DNA of 64,000 bases, from positions 620,001-684,000 of the forward strand of contig NZ_ATVD01000002.1 of NCBI RefSeq assembly GCF_000420545.1, written 5' to 3'. The position numbers and the translations under genes were made by a program. Below, in pieces: positions 17,637-25,946 of this stretch. Below the pieces are notes generated by a model. The model ran no database searches, was not told where the DNA came from, and saw nothing but the letters and a program-made list of their open reading frames with translations. The stretch comes from Arenimonas oryziterrae DSM 21050 = YC6267 (GTDB taxonomy: Bacteria; Pseudomonadota; Gammaproteobacteria; Xanthomonadales; Xanthomonadaceae). Each line of letters opens with the position of its first letter. The stretch's first letter is position 1.

Positions 17637-19919
17637 ATGTCGCAAACCCGGAAACTGTGGCTCGCCCTCGCGGCCCTATTGGCGGTGTCCTTCACTGCCT
17701 TGTTGTGGATGGGCGGCGAGATTCACCGACAGGCGCCGCCGATGCCCGAACGCGTCGTCACGGCGCATGGCGTCACCCTCTACACCCGCGCAGACATCGA
17801 GACCGGACGCACGGTCTGGCAAAGCTTCGGCGGTCAGCAACTGGGGTCGATCTGGGGCCATGGCGCGCTCGTGGCGCCGGACTGGAGTGCCGACTGGTTG
17901 CACCGCGAAGCCGTCGCCTGGCTCGATCTGCGCGCGCAGCGACAGTTCGGTCAGGGCTACGCGCGCCTGGACGCCGGCACGCAGGCCAAGCTGCAGGCCG
18001 AGCTCAAACCCGACATCCGCCGCAACGGCTACGACGCGGGCACGGGCACGCTGACCATCGACGACGAACGCGCCCAGGCAATGGCGCAGGTCGCGGCCCA
18101 CTACGAAAGCCTGTTCAGCAACGATCCGGCGACCGACAAGCTGCGCGAAACCTATGCGATGAAGGACAACACCGTCGACAGCCCGGAGCATCGCCGGCAA
18201 CTGACAGCGTTCTTCTTCTGGACTGCCTGGGCCGCCGTTGCCAATCGGCCGGACGCCACGACCTCGTACACCAACAACTGGCCCTACGAGCCGCTGGTAG
18301 GCAATGCGCCGACCTCGAGCTCGTTCCTGTGGACGGTGTTCAGCGTGCTCTTCATGATCGCCGGCATCGGTCTGCTCGGCTGGCACTACGCGGTGTATCA
18401 CGGCAAGGACATCGCACCGACGCCGCCCGCGACCGATCCCTTGCGCGGCATCACGATCACGCCGTCGATGAAAGCGACCGCGAAATATTTCTGGGTCGTG
18501 CTGGCCTTGTTCCTGGTGCAGATCCTGCTGGGCGCGACGACCGCACACTTCCAGGTCGAAGGCCGCGAGTTCTACGGATTCAAACTCGCGGAAATCCTGC
18601 CCTATGCGCTCACGCGCAGCTGGCACACGCAATTGGCCGTGTTGTGGATCGCCACGGCCTGGCTCGGCACCGGCCTGTACATCGCGCCGGCGATCTCCGG
18701 CCATGAACCGAAATTCCAGCGCGCCGGCGTGAACTTCCTGTTCGTCTGCCTGCTGCTGATCGTGGTCGGCGCGTTCACCGGCCAGTGGTTCGCGGTCATG
18801 CAGAAACTCGGCCTCGCGAACAATTTCTGGTTCGGCCACCAGGGCTGGGAATACGTCGATATCGGCCGCTTCTGGCAAGCTTTCCTGTTCGTCGGCCTGA
18901 TGCTGTGGCTGCTGCTGATGGGCCGCGCGCTGTGGCCGGCGCTGGTGCGCAAGGACGAAATGTCCTCGATCGTGGGCCTGCTGTTCCTGTCGACGGTCGC
19001 GATCGGCCTGTTCTATGCCGCCGGCCTGATGTGGGGCGAGCACACGCATCTGTCGATGGTCGAATACTGGCGCTGGTGGGTCGTGCACCTGTGGGTGGAA
19101 GGCTTCTTCGAAGTCTTCGCCGTGGCAGTGATGTCCTTCCTGTTCGTCAAGCTGGGCCTGGTGCGCGGACGTACCGCGACGGTGAACGTACTGTTCGCGA
19201 CGGTCGTGTTCATGGCCGGCGGCGTGCTCGGCACCTTCCACCATCTGTACTTCACCGGCACGACGACCGCCGTCGTCGCGCTCGGCGCCTCGTTCTCGGC
19301 GCTGGAAGTGGTGCCGCTCGCATTCATCGGCATGGAGGCCTACGAGACCTGGAGCCATAGCCAGGCGACGCCGTGGATGGCGCGCTATCGCTGGCCGATC
19401 ATGTTCTTCATCGCGGTGTCGTTCTGGAATCTGGTGGGCGCGGGCCTGTTCGGTTTCCTGATCAACACGCCGCTGGCGCTGTACTACATGCAGGGCCTGA
19501 ACCTGACCGCGCTGCACGGGCACACCGCGCTGTTCGGCGTCTACGGCATGCTCGGCATCGGCCTGCTGCTGTTCTGCGTGCGCGGCCTGCTGCCGGACGC
19601 GGACTGGAATGCCAAACCGCTGCGCATCAGCTTCTGGACGCTCAACATCGGTCTGTCGATGATGGCGGTGTTCACGCTGCTGCCGCTGGGTCTGCTGCAG
19701 TTGAACGCCGCGCTCGAACACGGCTACTGGTACGCGCGTTCTGCCGAATTCATGGGCCGGCCGATCATCGATGTACTGGTGTGGATGCGCGTGCCCGGCG
19801 ACACCGTGTTCTCCGTCGGCGCGCTGGCCCTGGCCTGGTTCGTGCTGCGACTGTGGCTGGCACCGAAACGCGCGCCGGTCACGGCCGATGTGCCGGCCGC
19901 CCTCATCGAAGGCGGATGA
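17637..19919 (+). CDS. norB: quinol-dependent nitric oxide reductase (qNorB)
   Basis: qNorB reduces two NO to N2O with electrons taken directly from quinol. From ATG 17637 (ribosome site GGAGAGG, spacing about five) the protein has 760 residues. The N-terminal periplasmic extension typical of the quinol type is present (VTLYTRADIETGRTVWQSF, GSIWGHGALVAPDW). The catalytic haem-copper-oxidase-like core contains RSWHTQLAVLW, VHLWVEGFFEVFAV with the non-haem iron His/Glu, GTFHHLYFTGTT and LTALHGHTALFGVYG. About fourteen membrane helices are expected. An upstream in-frame ATG at 17607 lacks a ribosome site. The stop overlaps the NnrS start (ATGA). No cNOR-type norC is present. Confidence 0.96.
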   Translation: MSQTRKLWLALAALLAVSFTALLWMGGEIHRQAPPMPERVVTAHGVTLYTRADIETGRTVWQSFGGQQLGSIWGHGALVAPDWSADWLHREAVAWLDLRAQRQFGQGYARLDAGTQAKLQAELKPDIRRNGYDAGTGTLTIDDERAQAMAQVAAHYESLFSNDPATDKLRETYAMKDNTVDSPEHRRQLTAFFFWTAWAAVANRPDATTSYTNNWPYEPLVGNAPTSSSFLWTVFSVLFMIAGIGLLGWHYAVYHGKDIAPTPPATDPLRGITITPSMKATAKYFWVVLALFLVQILLGATTAHFQVEGREFYGFKLAEILPYALTRSWHTQLAVLWIATAWLGTGLYIAPAISGHEPKFQRAGVNFLFVCLLLIVVGAFTGQWFAVMQKLGLANNFWFGHQGWEYVDIGRFWQAFLFVGLMLWLLLMGRALWPALVRKDEMSSIVGLLFLSTVAIGLFYAAGLMWGEHTHLSMVEYWRWWVVHLWVEGFFEVFAVAVMSFLFVKLGLVRGRTATVNVLFATVVFMAGGVLGTFHHLYFTGTTTAVVALGASFSALEVVPLAFIGMEAYETWSHSQATPWMARYRWPIMFFIAVSFWNLVGAGLFGFLINTPLALYYMQGLNLTALHGHTALFGVYGMLGIGLLLFCVRGLLPDADWNAKPLRISFWTLNIGLSMMAVFTLLPLGLLQLNAALEHGYWYARSAEFMGRPIIDVLVWMRVPGDTVFSVGALALAWFVLRLWLAPKRAPVTADVPAALIEGG

Positions 19920-21154
19920 GCATGGACATGCCGGCGCGGATCGACATCGCCACGTTTTCGCCGCGCCTGCTGGCGGCGGCACCGCACCGGCTGCTGTTCT
20001 TCGTCGGCGCCGCGAATGTGCTGCTGGCGATGGCCTGGTGGACGCTGTGGCTGGTCAATGCGCGCTGGCCGATGTTTGCGATGCCGCAGCCGTCGATTCC
20101 CGCAGGATGGATGCATGCGCTGGTGATGCAGTACCAGGTGCTGACGCCCTTCATCTTCGGCTTTCTGCTCACGGTGTTTCCGCGCTGGATGTCGCTGCCC
20201 GCACTGAGTCGCTGGCACTACGTGCCGGTGGGCCTGGGATTGTTCGGCGGCCAATTGCTCACGCTCGCGGGTCTTTGCGGCTTCGCGCCACTGCTGTATC
20301 TGGGATTCGTGTTCACGCTCGCCGGCTGGCTGGCGGGACTGAGTTTCCTGATCAAGCTGCTGTGGCAGGACACGCAGATGACCTGGCATGCGATCAGCTG
20401 CGCCAGCGCGCTGGTGCTGGGTCTGATCGGACTGGGACTGGTGTTCGGCTATCTGTTCACCGGCAATGCCCGCCTGATGTTCGCGGCGATCAAGTTCGGC
20501 AGTTTCGGCCTGCTGCTGCCGGTGTACTTCACGGTCAACCACCGCATGATTCCGTTCTTCGCCAGCGCGGCCCTGCCCGGCTACCGCATGTTCCGGCCGA
20601 TGCTGTTGCTCGCTGCCTTCTGGGCCTTGACGATGCTGCACCTGGGCCTGGAGCTGGTGCACGGCTATGCCTTCCTGTGGCTCGCCGATGTGCCCCTGGT
20701 GGCGATCTGCAGCGTCCTGCTGTGGCGCTGGTGGCCACGCGCGCCGATGCCGGCGCTGCTGCGCGTGTTGCTGCTCGGGTTCGCGTGGTTGCCGATCGCC
20801 TTCGCGCTGTTCGCGTTGCAAAGCGCGTGGTTTGCCGCGACCGACCAGTTCGTGCTCGGCCGCGCGCCGGCACATGCGCTGTTCATCGGCTACTTCGGCA
20901 GCCTGCTGGTCGCGATGGTCACGCGGGTGACGCAGGGCCATTCCGGACGGCCGCTGGTACTCGGACGCATGGCCGCGTTCGCCTTTGTGCTCGTGCAGTG
21001 CGTCGCGGTCGTGCGCATCGTCGCCGAACTGCGTCCCGACGCCCTCGCCTGGCAGGCGGTCGCCGGTCTCGGCTGGCTGTTCGCGTTCACGCCCTGGGTG
21101 CTGCGCTCGCTGTCGATCTATGTGCGGCCGCGCGCAGACGGCAAACCTGACTGA
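19916..21154 (+). CDS. nnrS: NnrS family protein
   Basis: NnrS proteins are haem- and copper-containing membrane proteins found with NO metabolism; in other bacteria they relieve NO/nitrosative stress. The 412-residue protein has about twelve hydrophobic helices. Characteristic features are the N-terminal APHRLLFFVGA, HALVMQYQVLTPFIFGFLLTVFPRW, YFTVNHRMIPFF and VTRVTQGHSGRPL, with conserved histidines that are candidate haem/metal ligands. The start ATG overlaps the norB stop (ATGA), so expression is likely coupled to NO reductase. An alternative ATG is at 19922. The location between norB and nirK fits the family role. Confidence 0.92.
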   Translation: MSMDMPARIDIATFSPRLLAAAPHRLLFFVGAANVLLAMAWWTLWLVNARWPMFAMPQPSIPAGWMHALVMQYQVLTPFIFGFLLTVFPRWMSLPALSRWHYVPVGLGLFGGQLLTLAGLCGFAPLLYLGFVFTLAGWLAGLSFLIKLLWQDTQMTWHAISCASALVLGLIGLGLVFGYLFTGNARLMFAAIKFGSFGLLLPVYFTVNHRMIPFFASAALPGYRMFRPMLLLAAFWALTMLHLGLELVHGYAFLWLADVPLVAICSVLLWRWWPRAPMPALLRVLLLGFAWLPIAFALFALQSAWFAATDQFVLGRAPAHALFIGYFGSLLVAMVTRVTQGHSGRPLVLGRMAAFAFVLVQCVAVVRIVAELRPDALAWQAVAGLGWLFAFTPWVLRSLSIYVRPRADGKPD

Positions 21155-21158
21155 GCGC

Positions 21159-21566
21159 ATGATCGAGTTCTACCTGCCGATCAAATCGGTCCACATCGCG
21201 GCGGTGATCGCCAGCGGTAGCCTGTTCGCGCTGCGCGGCCTGTGCCTGCTGGCAGGCCGGCAGTGGCCGATGGCCCTGCCTTGGCGCCTGCTGAGCTACG
21301 GCATCGACACCGTGTTGCTGACTGCTGCGCTGATGCTCGCGACGATGCTGCACCAGGCTCCGTTTGTCGACGCCTGGCTGACGGTCAAGGTCGTGATGCT
21401 GGTCGTCTACATCGTGCTCGGCGCGCTCGCGTTCAAGCGCGGGCGCACGACGCGTGCGCGCTGGTTCGCCTTTGTCGCGGCGCTCGCGGTGTACGGCTTC
21501 ATCATCAGCGTGGCGCGCGCCCACGATCCGGCCGGCCTGTTGCGCGGACTGCTTTCCGCCGGATAG
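21159..21566 (+). CDS. SirB-like small membrane protein
   Basis: This 135-residue membrane protein resembles the SirB/invasion-expression family: it starts IEFYLPIKSVHIAAVIASGSLF and continues with four hydrophobic helices. LPWRLLSYGIDTVLLTAALML and VKVVMLVVYIVLGALAFKRGRT are typical segments. H12 near the first helix and H51-type histidines are possible cofactor ligands. It starts four bases after the nnrS stop. Its own stop codon (TAG) immediately adjoins the FNR box of nirK, so it is the last gene of the norB transcript. Its role in denitrification is not established; involvement in haem handling or NO defence would be speculation. Confidence 0.8.
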   Translation: MIEFYLPIKSVHIAAVIASGSLFALRGLCLLAGRQWPMALPWRLLSYGIDTVLLTAALMLATMLHQAPFVDAWLTVKVVMLVVYIVLGALAFKRGRTTRARWFAFVAALAVYGFIISVARAHDPAGLLRGLLSAG

Positions 21567-21580
21567 TTGATTCAGGTCAA
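21567..21580 (+). promoter_or_regulatory. FNR/Anr-type box upstream of nirK
   Basis: TTGAT-TCAG-GTCAA is a near-perfect FNR/Anr box beginning directly after the preceding stop codon. Its centre (21573.5) predicts a class II start near 21615, 30 bases before the nirK ATG. Confidence 0.82.
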
Positions 21581-21644
21581 GGCAGTCGGGGCGGCCGGGG
21601 CGCAGCCTGAGCATCGAAACGGTTTCATTACCTCCGGGGATCCC

Positions 21645-23141
21645 ATGAAACGCATGACGGCTGTCCTGTTGCTCGCCACCACCCTGTTTGCGCTGACCGG
21701 CTGCCAGCCCGGTAGCGACGACGCCCGCACCGCGAAAGACACCGGCGGCTCGGCCGCCGGCGATTTCGGCGCGCCGCAGGGCGAACCCATCCACGCCGTG
21801 CTGACCTCGCCGCCGCTGGTACCGCCGCCCACGCATCGCAATGCGCCGGCGAAAGTCATCGTCGAGCTGGAAGTGCGCGAGGTCGAGAAGGAAATTTCCG
21901 AGGGCGTCAAATACACGTTCTGGACCTTCGGCGGCACCGTGCCCGGCAGCTTCATCCGCGTACGCCAGGGCGACACGGTGGAATTCCACCTCAAGAATCA
22001 CCCCGATTCGAAAATGCCGCACAACATCGACCTGCATGCGGTCACTGGTCCGGGCGGCGGCGCGGCGTCGAGCTTCACCGCGCCCGGCCACGAATCCCAG
22101 TTCACCTTCAAGGCGCTCAATGCCGGCCTGTTCGTCTACCACTGCGCGACCGCGCCGGTGGGCATGCACGTGGCCAACGGCATGTACGGCCTGATCCTGG
22201 TCGAGCCGCCGGAAGGCATGCCCTCGGTGGATCGCGAGTACTACGTGATGCAGGGCGACTTCTACACGGTCGGCAAGTATCGCGAGAAAGGCGTGCAGAC
22301 TTTCGACATGCAGAAGGCGATCGACGAGAACCCGACCTATGTGCTGTTCAACGGCTCCGAAGGCGCGCTGCTCGGCGACCACGCCCTGCAGGCTAAGGTC
22401 GGCGAGCGGGTGCGGCTGTATGTCGGCAACGGTGGTCCGAATCTGACCTCGAGCTTCCACGTCATCGGCGAGATCTTCGACAAGGTCTGGTACGAGGGCG
22501 GCACGCACTATCAGGAAAACGTGCAGACGACCCTGGTGCCGGCGGGCGGTTCGGCGATCGTGGAATTCCACAGCGAGATTCCCGGCACCGGCGTCATCGT
22601 CGACCACTCCCTGTTCCGCGCCTTCAACAAGGGTGCGCTGGGCATGATCCGCACCGAGGGTCCGGAAAACAAAGCCGTGTACTCGGGCAAGGAAGTCGAC
22701 AGCGTCTACCTCGGCGACAAGGCCGTCAGTGCCGCGCCCGTCGCGGCCGCCGCGAGCGCGCATGCTGCCGGATCGCTGACGCTCGAACAGCAGATCGAAG
22801 CGGGCGGCGCCCTGTTCAACGGTACCTGCTCGGTCTGCCACCAGCCCACGGGCACGGGCTTGCCGAACGTGTTCCCGCCGCTGGCCAAGTCCGACTTCCT
22901 CGCGCAGGACACCGATCGTGCGATCGGCATCGTGCTCAATGGTCTGAACGGACCGGTCACGGTCAACGGCGCGAGCTTCAATTCGGTGATGCCGCCGATG
23001 AGCCAGCTCAACGACGACGAGGTCGCGAACATCCTGACCTTCGTGCTCAACAGCTGGGGCAACAAGGGCGGTCGCGTCAGCGCCGCCGATGTCGCCCGCG
23101 TCCGCGCCGCGACCCCGCGACCGCAGGGCGCCGCGCACTGA
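21645..23141 (+). CDS. nirK: copper-containing nitrite reductase with C-terminal cytochrome c domain
   Basis: NirK reduces nitrite to NO. From ATG 21645 the protein has 498 residues. The N-terminus is a signal peptide with a lipobox (FALTGC, C20), so it may be membrane-anchored by lipid rather than free. Two cupredoxin domains follow. Type-1 copper ligands are H126, C167, H175 and M180, and type-2 ligands are H131, H166 and H321. Active-site D129 and H272 are also present. After a short linker (about 360-380) a class-I cytochrome c domain has C395-x2-C398-H399 and a probable Met ligand at M449 or M452. This fused haem could be the internal electron entry point. The gene is preceded by an FNR box and followed after one base by nirV. 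Confidence 0.96.
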   Translation: MKRMTAVLLLATTLFALTGCQPGSDDARTAKDTGGSAAGDFGAPQGEPIHAVLTSPPLVPPPTHRNAPAKVIVELEVREVEKEISEGVKYTFWTFGGTVPGSFIRVRQGDTVEFHLKNHPDSKMPHNIDLHAVTGPGGGAASSFTAPGHESQFTFKALNAGLFVYHCATAPVGMHVANGMYGLILVEPPEGMPSVDREYYVMQGDFYTVGKYREKGVQTFDMQKAIDENPTYVLFNGSEGALLGDHALQAKVGERVRLYVGNGGPNLTSSFHVIGEIFDKVWYEGGTHYQENVQTTLVPAGGSAIVEFHSEIPGTGVIVDHSLFRAFNKGALGMIRTEGPENKAVYSGKEVDSVYLGDKAVSAAPVAAAASAHAAGSLTLEQQIEAGGALFNGTCSVCHQPTGTGLPNVFPPLAKSDFLAQDTDRAIGIVLNGLNGPVTVNGASFNSVMPPMSQLNDDEVANILTFVLNSWGNKGGRVSAADVARVRAATPRPQGAAH

Positions 23142-23142
23142 A

Positions 23143-23910
23143 ATGCGCGCCCTCCTAGTCGCGTTGATCCTGGTACCCGCCGCCGCGACTGCGAGCGGCG
23201 GGTATGTGCGCCTTCCGGCGGGCGAAATCAAATCGGTGATCCGCTACGAAGACCAGAAAGGTCCGCAAGCGGTCGCCGCGTTCGAGATGATGAAACAGCC
23301 GGTGACGAACGCGGAATTCCTCGCGTTCGTGCAAGGCCATCCCGAATGGCAGCGGGGCCGCGTCCCGCCGGTGTTCGCCGAGCGCAACCACTACCTGTCG
23401 CACTGGGCCGGCCCCTTGCAACCGGGCGCCAAGGCGCTGGCGACACAGCCGGTGACCCAGGTCAGCTGGTTCGCCGCCTCGGCATTCTGCGAAGCACAGG
23501 GCGCGCGCCTGCCGACCTGGGCGGAATGGGAATACAGCTCGGCCGCCGACACCACGCGCCGCGATGCGCGCGCCGATCCGCAATGGCGCGAATCGATCCT
23601 GGGCTGGTATGCCCGTCCGGCCAGCACGCCGATGTCGCCGGTCGGAAAATCGCCGGCCAATGTCTACGGCGTGCAGGACCTGCACGGACTGATCTGGGAA
23701 TGGACCAAAGACTACGCCGCGATGCTGGTCTCGGGCGACAGCCGCACGCAATCGGACCCGGACCTGCGCCGCTTCTGCGGCGCCGGCGCGCTGTCGATGG
23801 ACGACCGGGAAAACTACGCGGTCATGATGCGCGTGGCGATGCTGTCCTCGCTCGACGCCGTCAACAGCACGTCGAGCCTGGGCTTTCGCTGCGCGCGCGA
23901 CGCACATTGA
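23143..23910 (+). CDS. nirV: NirV-like formylglycine-generating-enzyme-family protein
   Basis: This is an SUMF1/FGE-sulfatase-domain protein of the NirV type that commonly follows nirK and is thought to help nitrite reductase function. The 255-residue protein starts with a signal peptide (ALILVPAAATA), so it is periplasmic. It shows the fold hallmarks QPVTNAEFLAFV, QPVTQVSWFAASAFCEAQGARLPTWAEWEY, YGVQDLHGLIWEWTKDY and SSLGFRCAR. It begins one base after the nirK stop and is surely in the same transcript. Two cysteines (in AFCEAQ and RFCGAG) plus one in FRCAR are present; whether it has formylglycine-generating activity cannot be judged. Confidence 0.9.
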   Translation: MRALLVALILVPAAATASGGYVRLPAGEIKSVIRYEDQKGPQAVAAFEMMKQPVTNAEFLAFVQGHPEWQRGRVPPVFAERNHYLSHWAGPLQPGAKALATQPVTQVSWFAASAFCEAQGARLPTWAEWEYSSAADTTRRDARADPQWRESILGWYARPASTPMSPVGKSPANVYGVQDLHGLIWEWTKDYAAMLVSGDSRTQSDPDLRRFCGAGALSMDDRENYAVMMRVAMLSSLDAVNSTSSLGFRCARDAH

Positions 23911-23920
23911 GGAAGACGCG

Positions 23921-24493
23921 ATGAAATGGCCCACCCTGCTTTCCCTGCTGCTGGCACCGGCGCTCGCCTTCGCGGCCACGCAGCTGGCGCCCGATTCCGT
24001 GTGGCAGTCTCCCGGCCAGTACACCGCGCAGAACCAACAGGCCTTCCGCCTGGCCGATCGCCGCGGCAGCGCGCAGATCGTCGGCATGTTCTACAGCGCC
24101 TGTCCGTACATGTGCCCGCTGATCATCGACACCGGCCTGGGCATCGATCACGCGCTGACGCCAGCCGAACGCACGCGGTTGCGCGTCCTGCTGGTGAGCA
24201 TCGATCCGGGCCGCGACACGCCCGCGGTGCTGTCGGCGCTGGCGAAAAAGCGCCGGCTCGATACGACGCGCTGGACGCTTGCGCGCACCGACGAGGACAG
24301 CGTGCGCAAGCTCGCCGCCGTGCTCGGCGTGCGCTACCGCCGGCTGGCGAGTGGCGACTACAACCACACCAGCGCACTGATCCTGCTCGATGCCGAAGGC
24401 CGCATCGTCGCGCGCACCGAACACATGGGCGCGACACCGGATCCGGCCTTCCTCGCCGCCGTGCATCGCACGCTCGCGGCCCGCAGCAAATAG
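23921..24493 (+). CDS. SCO1/SenC-family copper chaperone
   Basis: This is a periplasmic thioredoxin-fold protein of the SCO1/SenC/PrrC family that delivers copper or handles thiols for copper enzymes. The 190-residue protein has a signal peptide (cleavage near AFA, 16-18). The copper-binding set is C61 and C65 in SACPYMCP and H149 in DYNHTS, all in the expected places. The conserved VSIDPGRDTP also matches. It is the last gene of the nirK-nirV unit (10-base gap) and ends in front of a strong hairpin. It most likely serves NirK copper insertion, with the nearby cbb3 oxidase as an alternative client. Confidence 0.92.
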   Translation: MKWPTLLSLLLAPALAFAATQLAPDSVWQSPGQYTAQNQQAFRLADRRGSAQIVGMFYSACPYMCPLIIDTGLGIDHALTPAERTRLRVLLVSIDPGRDTPAVLSALAKKRRLDTTRWTLARTDEDSVRKLAAVLGVRYRRLASGDYNHTSALILLDAEGRIVARTEHMGATPDPAFLAAVHRTLAARSK

Positions 24494-24496
24494 GAA

Positions 24497-24520
24497 GGCC
24501 CGGCGGCACACCGCCGGGCC
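24497..24520 (+). terminator. hairpin between convergent sco and porin genes
   Basis: GGCCCGGCGG and CCGCCGGGCC form a perfect ten-base stem around the loop CACA, four bases after the sco stop and seven before the end of the leftward porin gene. The flanks contain only ATTT rather than a long T tract, so it may serve both directions weakly. Confidence 0.65.
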
Positions 24521-24527
24521 CGCGATT

Positions 24528-25739
24528 TCAGCGGCTGTATTCCAAACTGATCCAGGTCTTGCCGACATCGGCGCCGACGTCGTCCGCGCGATAGTCGGCG
24601 GCCTTCACGAGCGCATTCCAGTGCGGGGCGAACGCCCAGGCAACCGACGCATCCCATTCGCGACCGTAGTGCACGGCGCCGTGGTCGGCGCGGAAATCAT
24701 GCCAGGCGAGGTTGGCGGTGACCTTGCCCCATTTGCGATTCCAGCCCAGGTAGCGATCCTGCAGACCGGCCGCCGGGGTGGTGAGAAACCGGTCGGCCCA
24801 GCCGTTGAATGCATGCAGTGTCGCCAAGGGTGTCTGGAACGCGGTCTTGCCATCGCCGCCGAGTTCTTCGACGCCGGCTTTCATGGTGTAGCCGTTCCAG
24901 ACCAGGCCGCCTTCGAGCAGGCGATAGCTCGCGCCGATGCGGCGATCGCCGTCGGCATACGGCGACTGCCGCGCGAACTCCGCCGCCAGCGTCCAACCCA
25001 GGCCCGAGGCGACGCCTTGCTTGTCGAAGTCGGCCATGGCCGCATAGCGCAGACCCAGATTGCGATGCGAACTCAAAGGCAGGCTGCGGTTATCGATGAA
25101 ATGCCCGTAGCCGGTCAGCGTGCCCGGACCACGATGGTAGGCGACGCTGAACAGATGGGCGTCAAGCAGCCAGCGCGCGAGATTGTCCTGACGATTGTCG
25201 GCGCCGAAGACCCGCTGCACGCGACCGAGCCAGCTGTAGCGCAGCGCGGTGTGCGTGCCGAGCTTGTGCTGCAGGTCGAGCGCATCGAAGGTCTGTTCGT
25301 TCTGACGCCAGCCGCTGTTGCCGATGAAACGCTGGTTGTCATAGACCAGGCGTTGCCGGCCTGCGCGCAGGTGCGTGGCCGGGTCGGGCGCGTAGTCGAC
25401 ATAGGCCTGGTTGATCTCAGCGTTGTCGGGATCGCTGATCGCGGGGAACTCCGTGCGGCCGTTGTCGCTGCTGTTGTAGCGATCGCCGAAAAGATGCGTC
25501 GTGCCTTCCGCTTCGATCAGGCTGCTCCAGCCCGAATGCACGGCGCTGCGATAGCCCAGGCGAAGACGCAGCGTGCTCGCGTCGGCGGGTCGGGCGAACA
25601 GATCGTCGTCGACGTGTTCGTGCCGCAGGCGGGCGTCGAAAATGGCCGCCGACGCGGTCTGCGCCTGTGCGGCCGGAGCAATGAGGCAGCCCCCGGCGAG
25701 GAGCCATGCCGGCCAGCCGGGCCGATGTCTGTTTTTCAT
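24528..25739 (-). CDS. alginate-export-family outer membrane protein (AlgE-like porin)
   Basis: This is an outer-membrane beta-barrel of the alginate-export domain family. From ATG 25739 (ribosome site GGGAG) it has 403 residues: a signal peptide ending AQA (about 25-27), then a barrel rich in alternating aromatic strands. The segments LRLRLGYRSAVHSGWSSLIE, INQAYVDYAPDPATHLRAGR, RQRLVYDNQRFIGNSGWRQN and the terminal TWISLEYSR are characteristic. The last aromatic-rich strand is the BAM recognition end. No alginate genes are nearby. It is transcribed away from ccoN and has its own FNR-type box at 25798-25811. The substrate is unknown; a small anion such as nitrite or nitrate is an inference from its regulation. 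Confidence 0.82.
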   Translation of the reverse strand: MKNRHRPGWPAWLLAGGCLIAPAAQAQTASAAIFDARLRHEHVDDDLFARPADASTLRLRLGYRSAVHSGWSSLIEAEGTTHLFGDRYNSSDNGRTEFPAISDPDNAEINQAYVDYAPDPATHLRAGRQRLVYDNQRFIGNSGWRQNEQTFDALDLQHKLGTHTALRYSWLGRVQRVFGADNRQDNLARWLLDAHLFSVAYHRGPGTLTGYGHFIDNRSLPLSSHRNLGLRYAAMADFDKQGVASGLGWTLAAEFARQSPYADGDRRIGASYRLLEGGLVWNGYTMKAGVEELGGDGKTAFQTPLATLHAFNGWADRFLTTPAAGLQDRYLGWNRKWGKVTANLAWHDFRADHGAVHYGREWDASVAWAFAPHWNALVKAADYRADDVGADVGKTWISLEYSR

Positions 25740-25797
25740 GAGGTGCGCTCCCGTGTTGAGGATGGACGCATGATCGGCGCGCCCGGCAGGCGCCGCC

Positions 25798-25811
25798 TTG
25801 ATCCAGGTCAG
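25798..25811 (-). promoter_or_regulatory. FNR/Anr-type box upstream of the alginate-export-type porin
   Basis: TTGAT-CCAG-GTCAG (read on the plus strand) is centred at 25804.5. For the leftward gene this predicts a start near 25763, with GATCAT (25775-25770) in the -10 position and a leader of about 24 bases carrying GGGAG. Confidence 0.7.
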
Positions 25812-25876
25812 GGCCGGGCCCGAACGTGTCGCAGCGCACATCCCGGCGCGCCGTCGGCGGCGGCGGGCGCGCCGAC

Positions 25877-25918
25877 TTGACCTCGGTCAAAGCCTGCTTC
25901 GGCGTCCGTCCCGATAAT
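25877..25918 (+). promoter_or_regulatory. FNR/Anr-type box and -10 box of the ccoN operon
   Basis: The box TTGAC-CTCG-GTCAA occupies 25877-25890 (centre 25883.5), and a near-consensus GATAAT lies at 25913-25918. Together they form a class II activator promoter with a start near 25925. The leader then carries AAGGGG seven bases before ATG 25947. The two divergent boxes in this gap are 72 bases apart centre to centre when measured from 25804.5 to 25883.5, rounded down from 79. Confidence 0.85.
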
Positions 25919-25946
25919 CGACGCCATGGCGACAAGGGGCATAACG

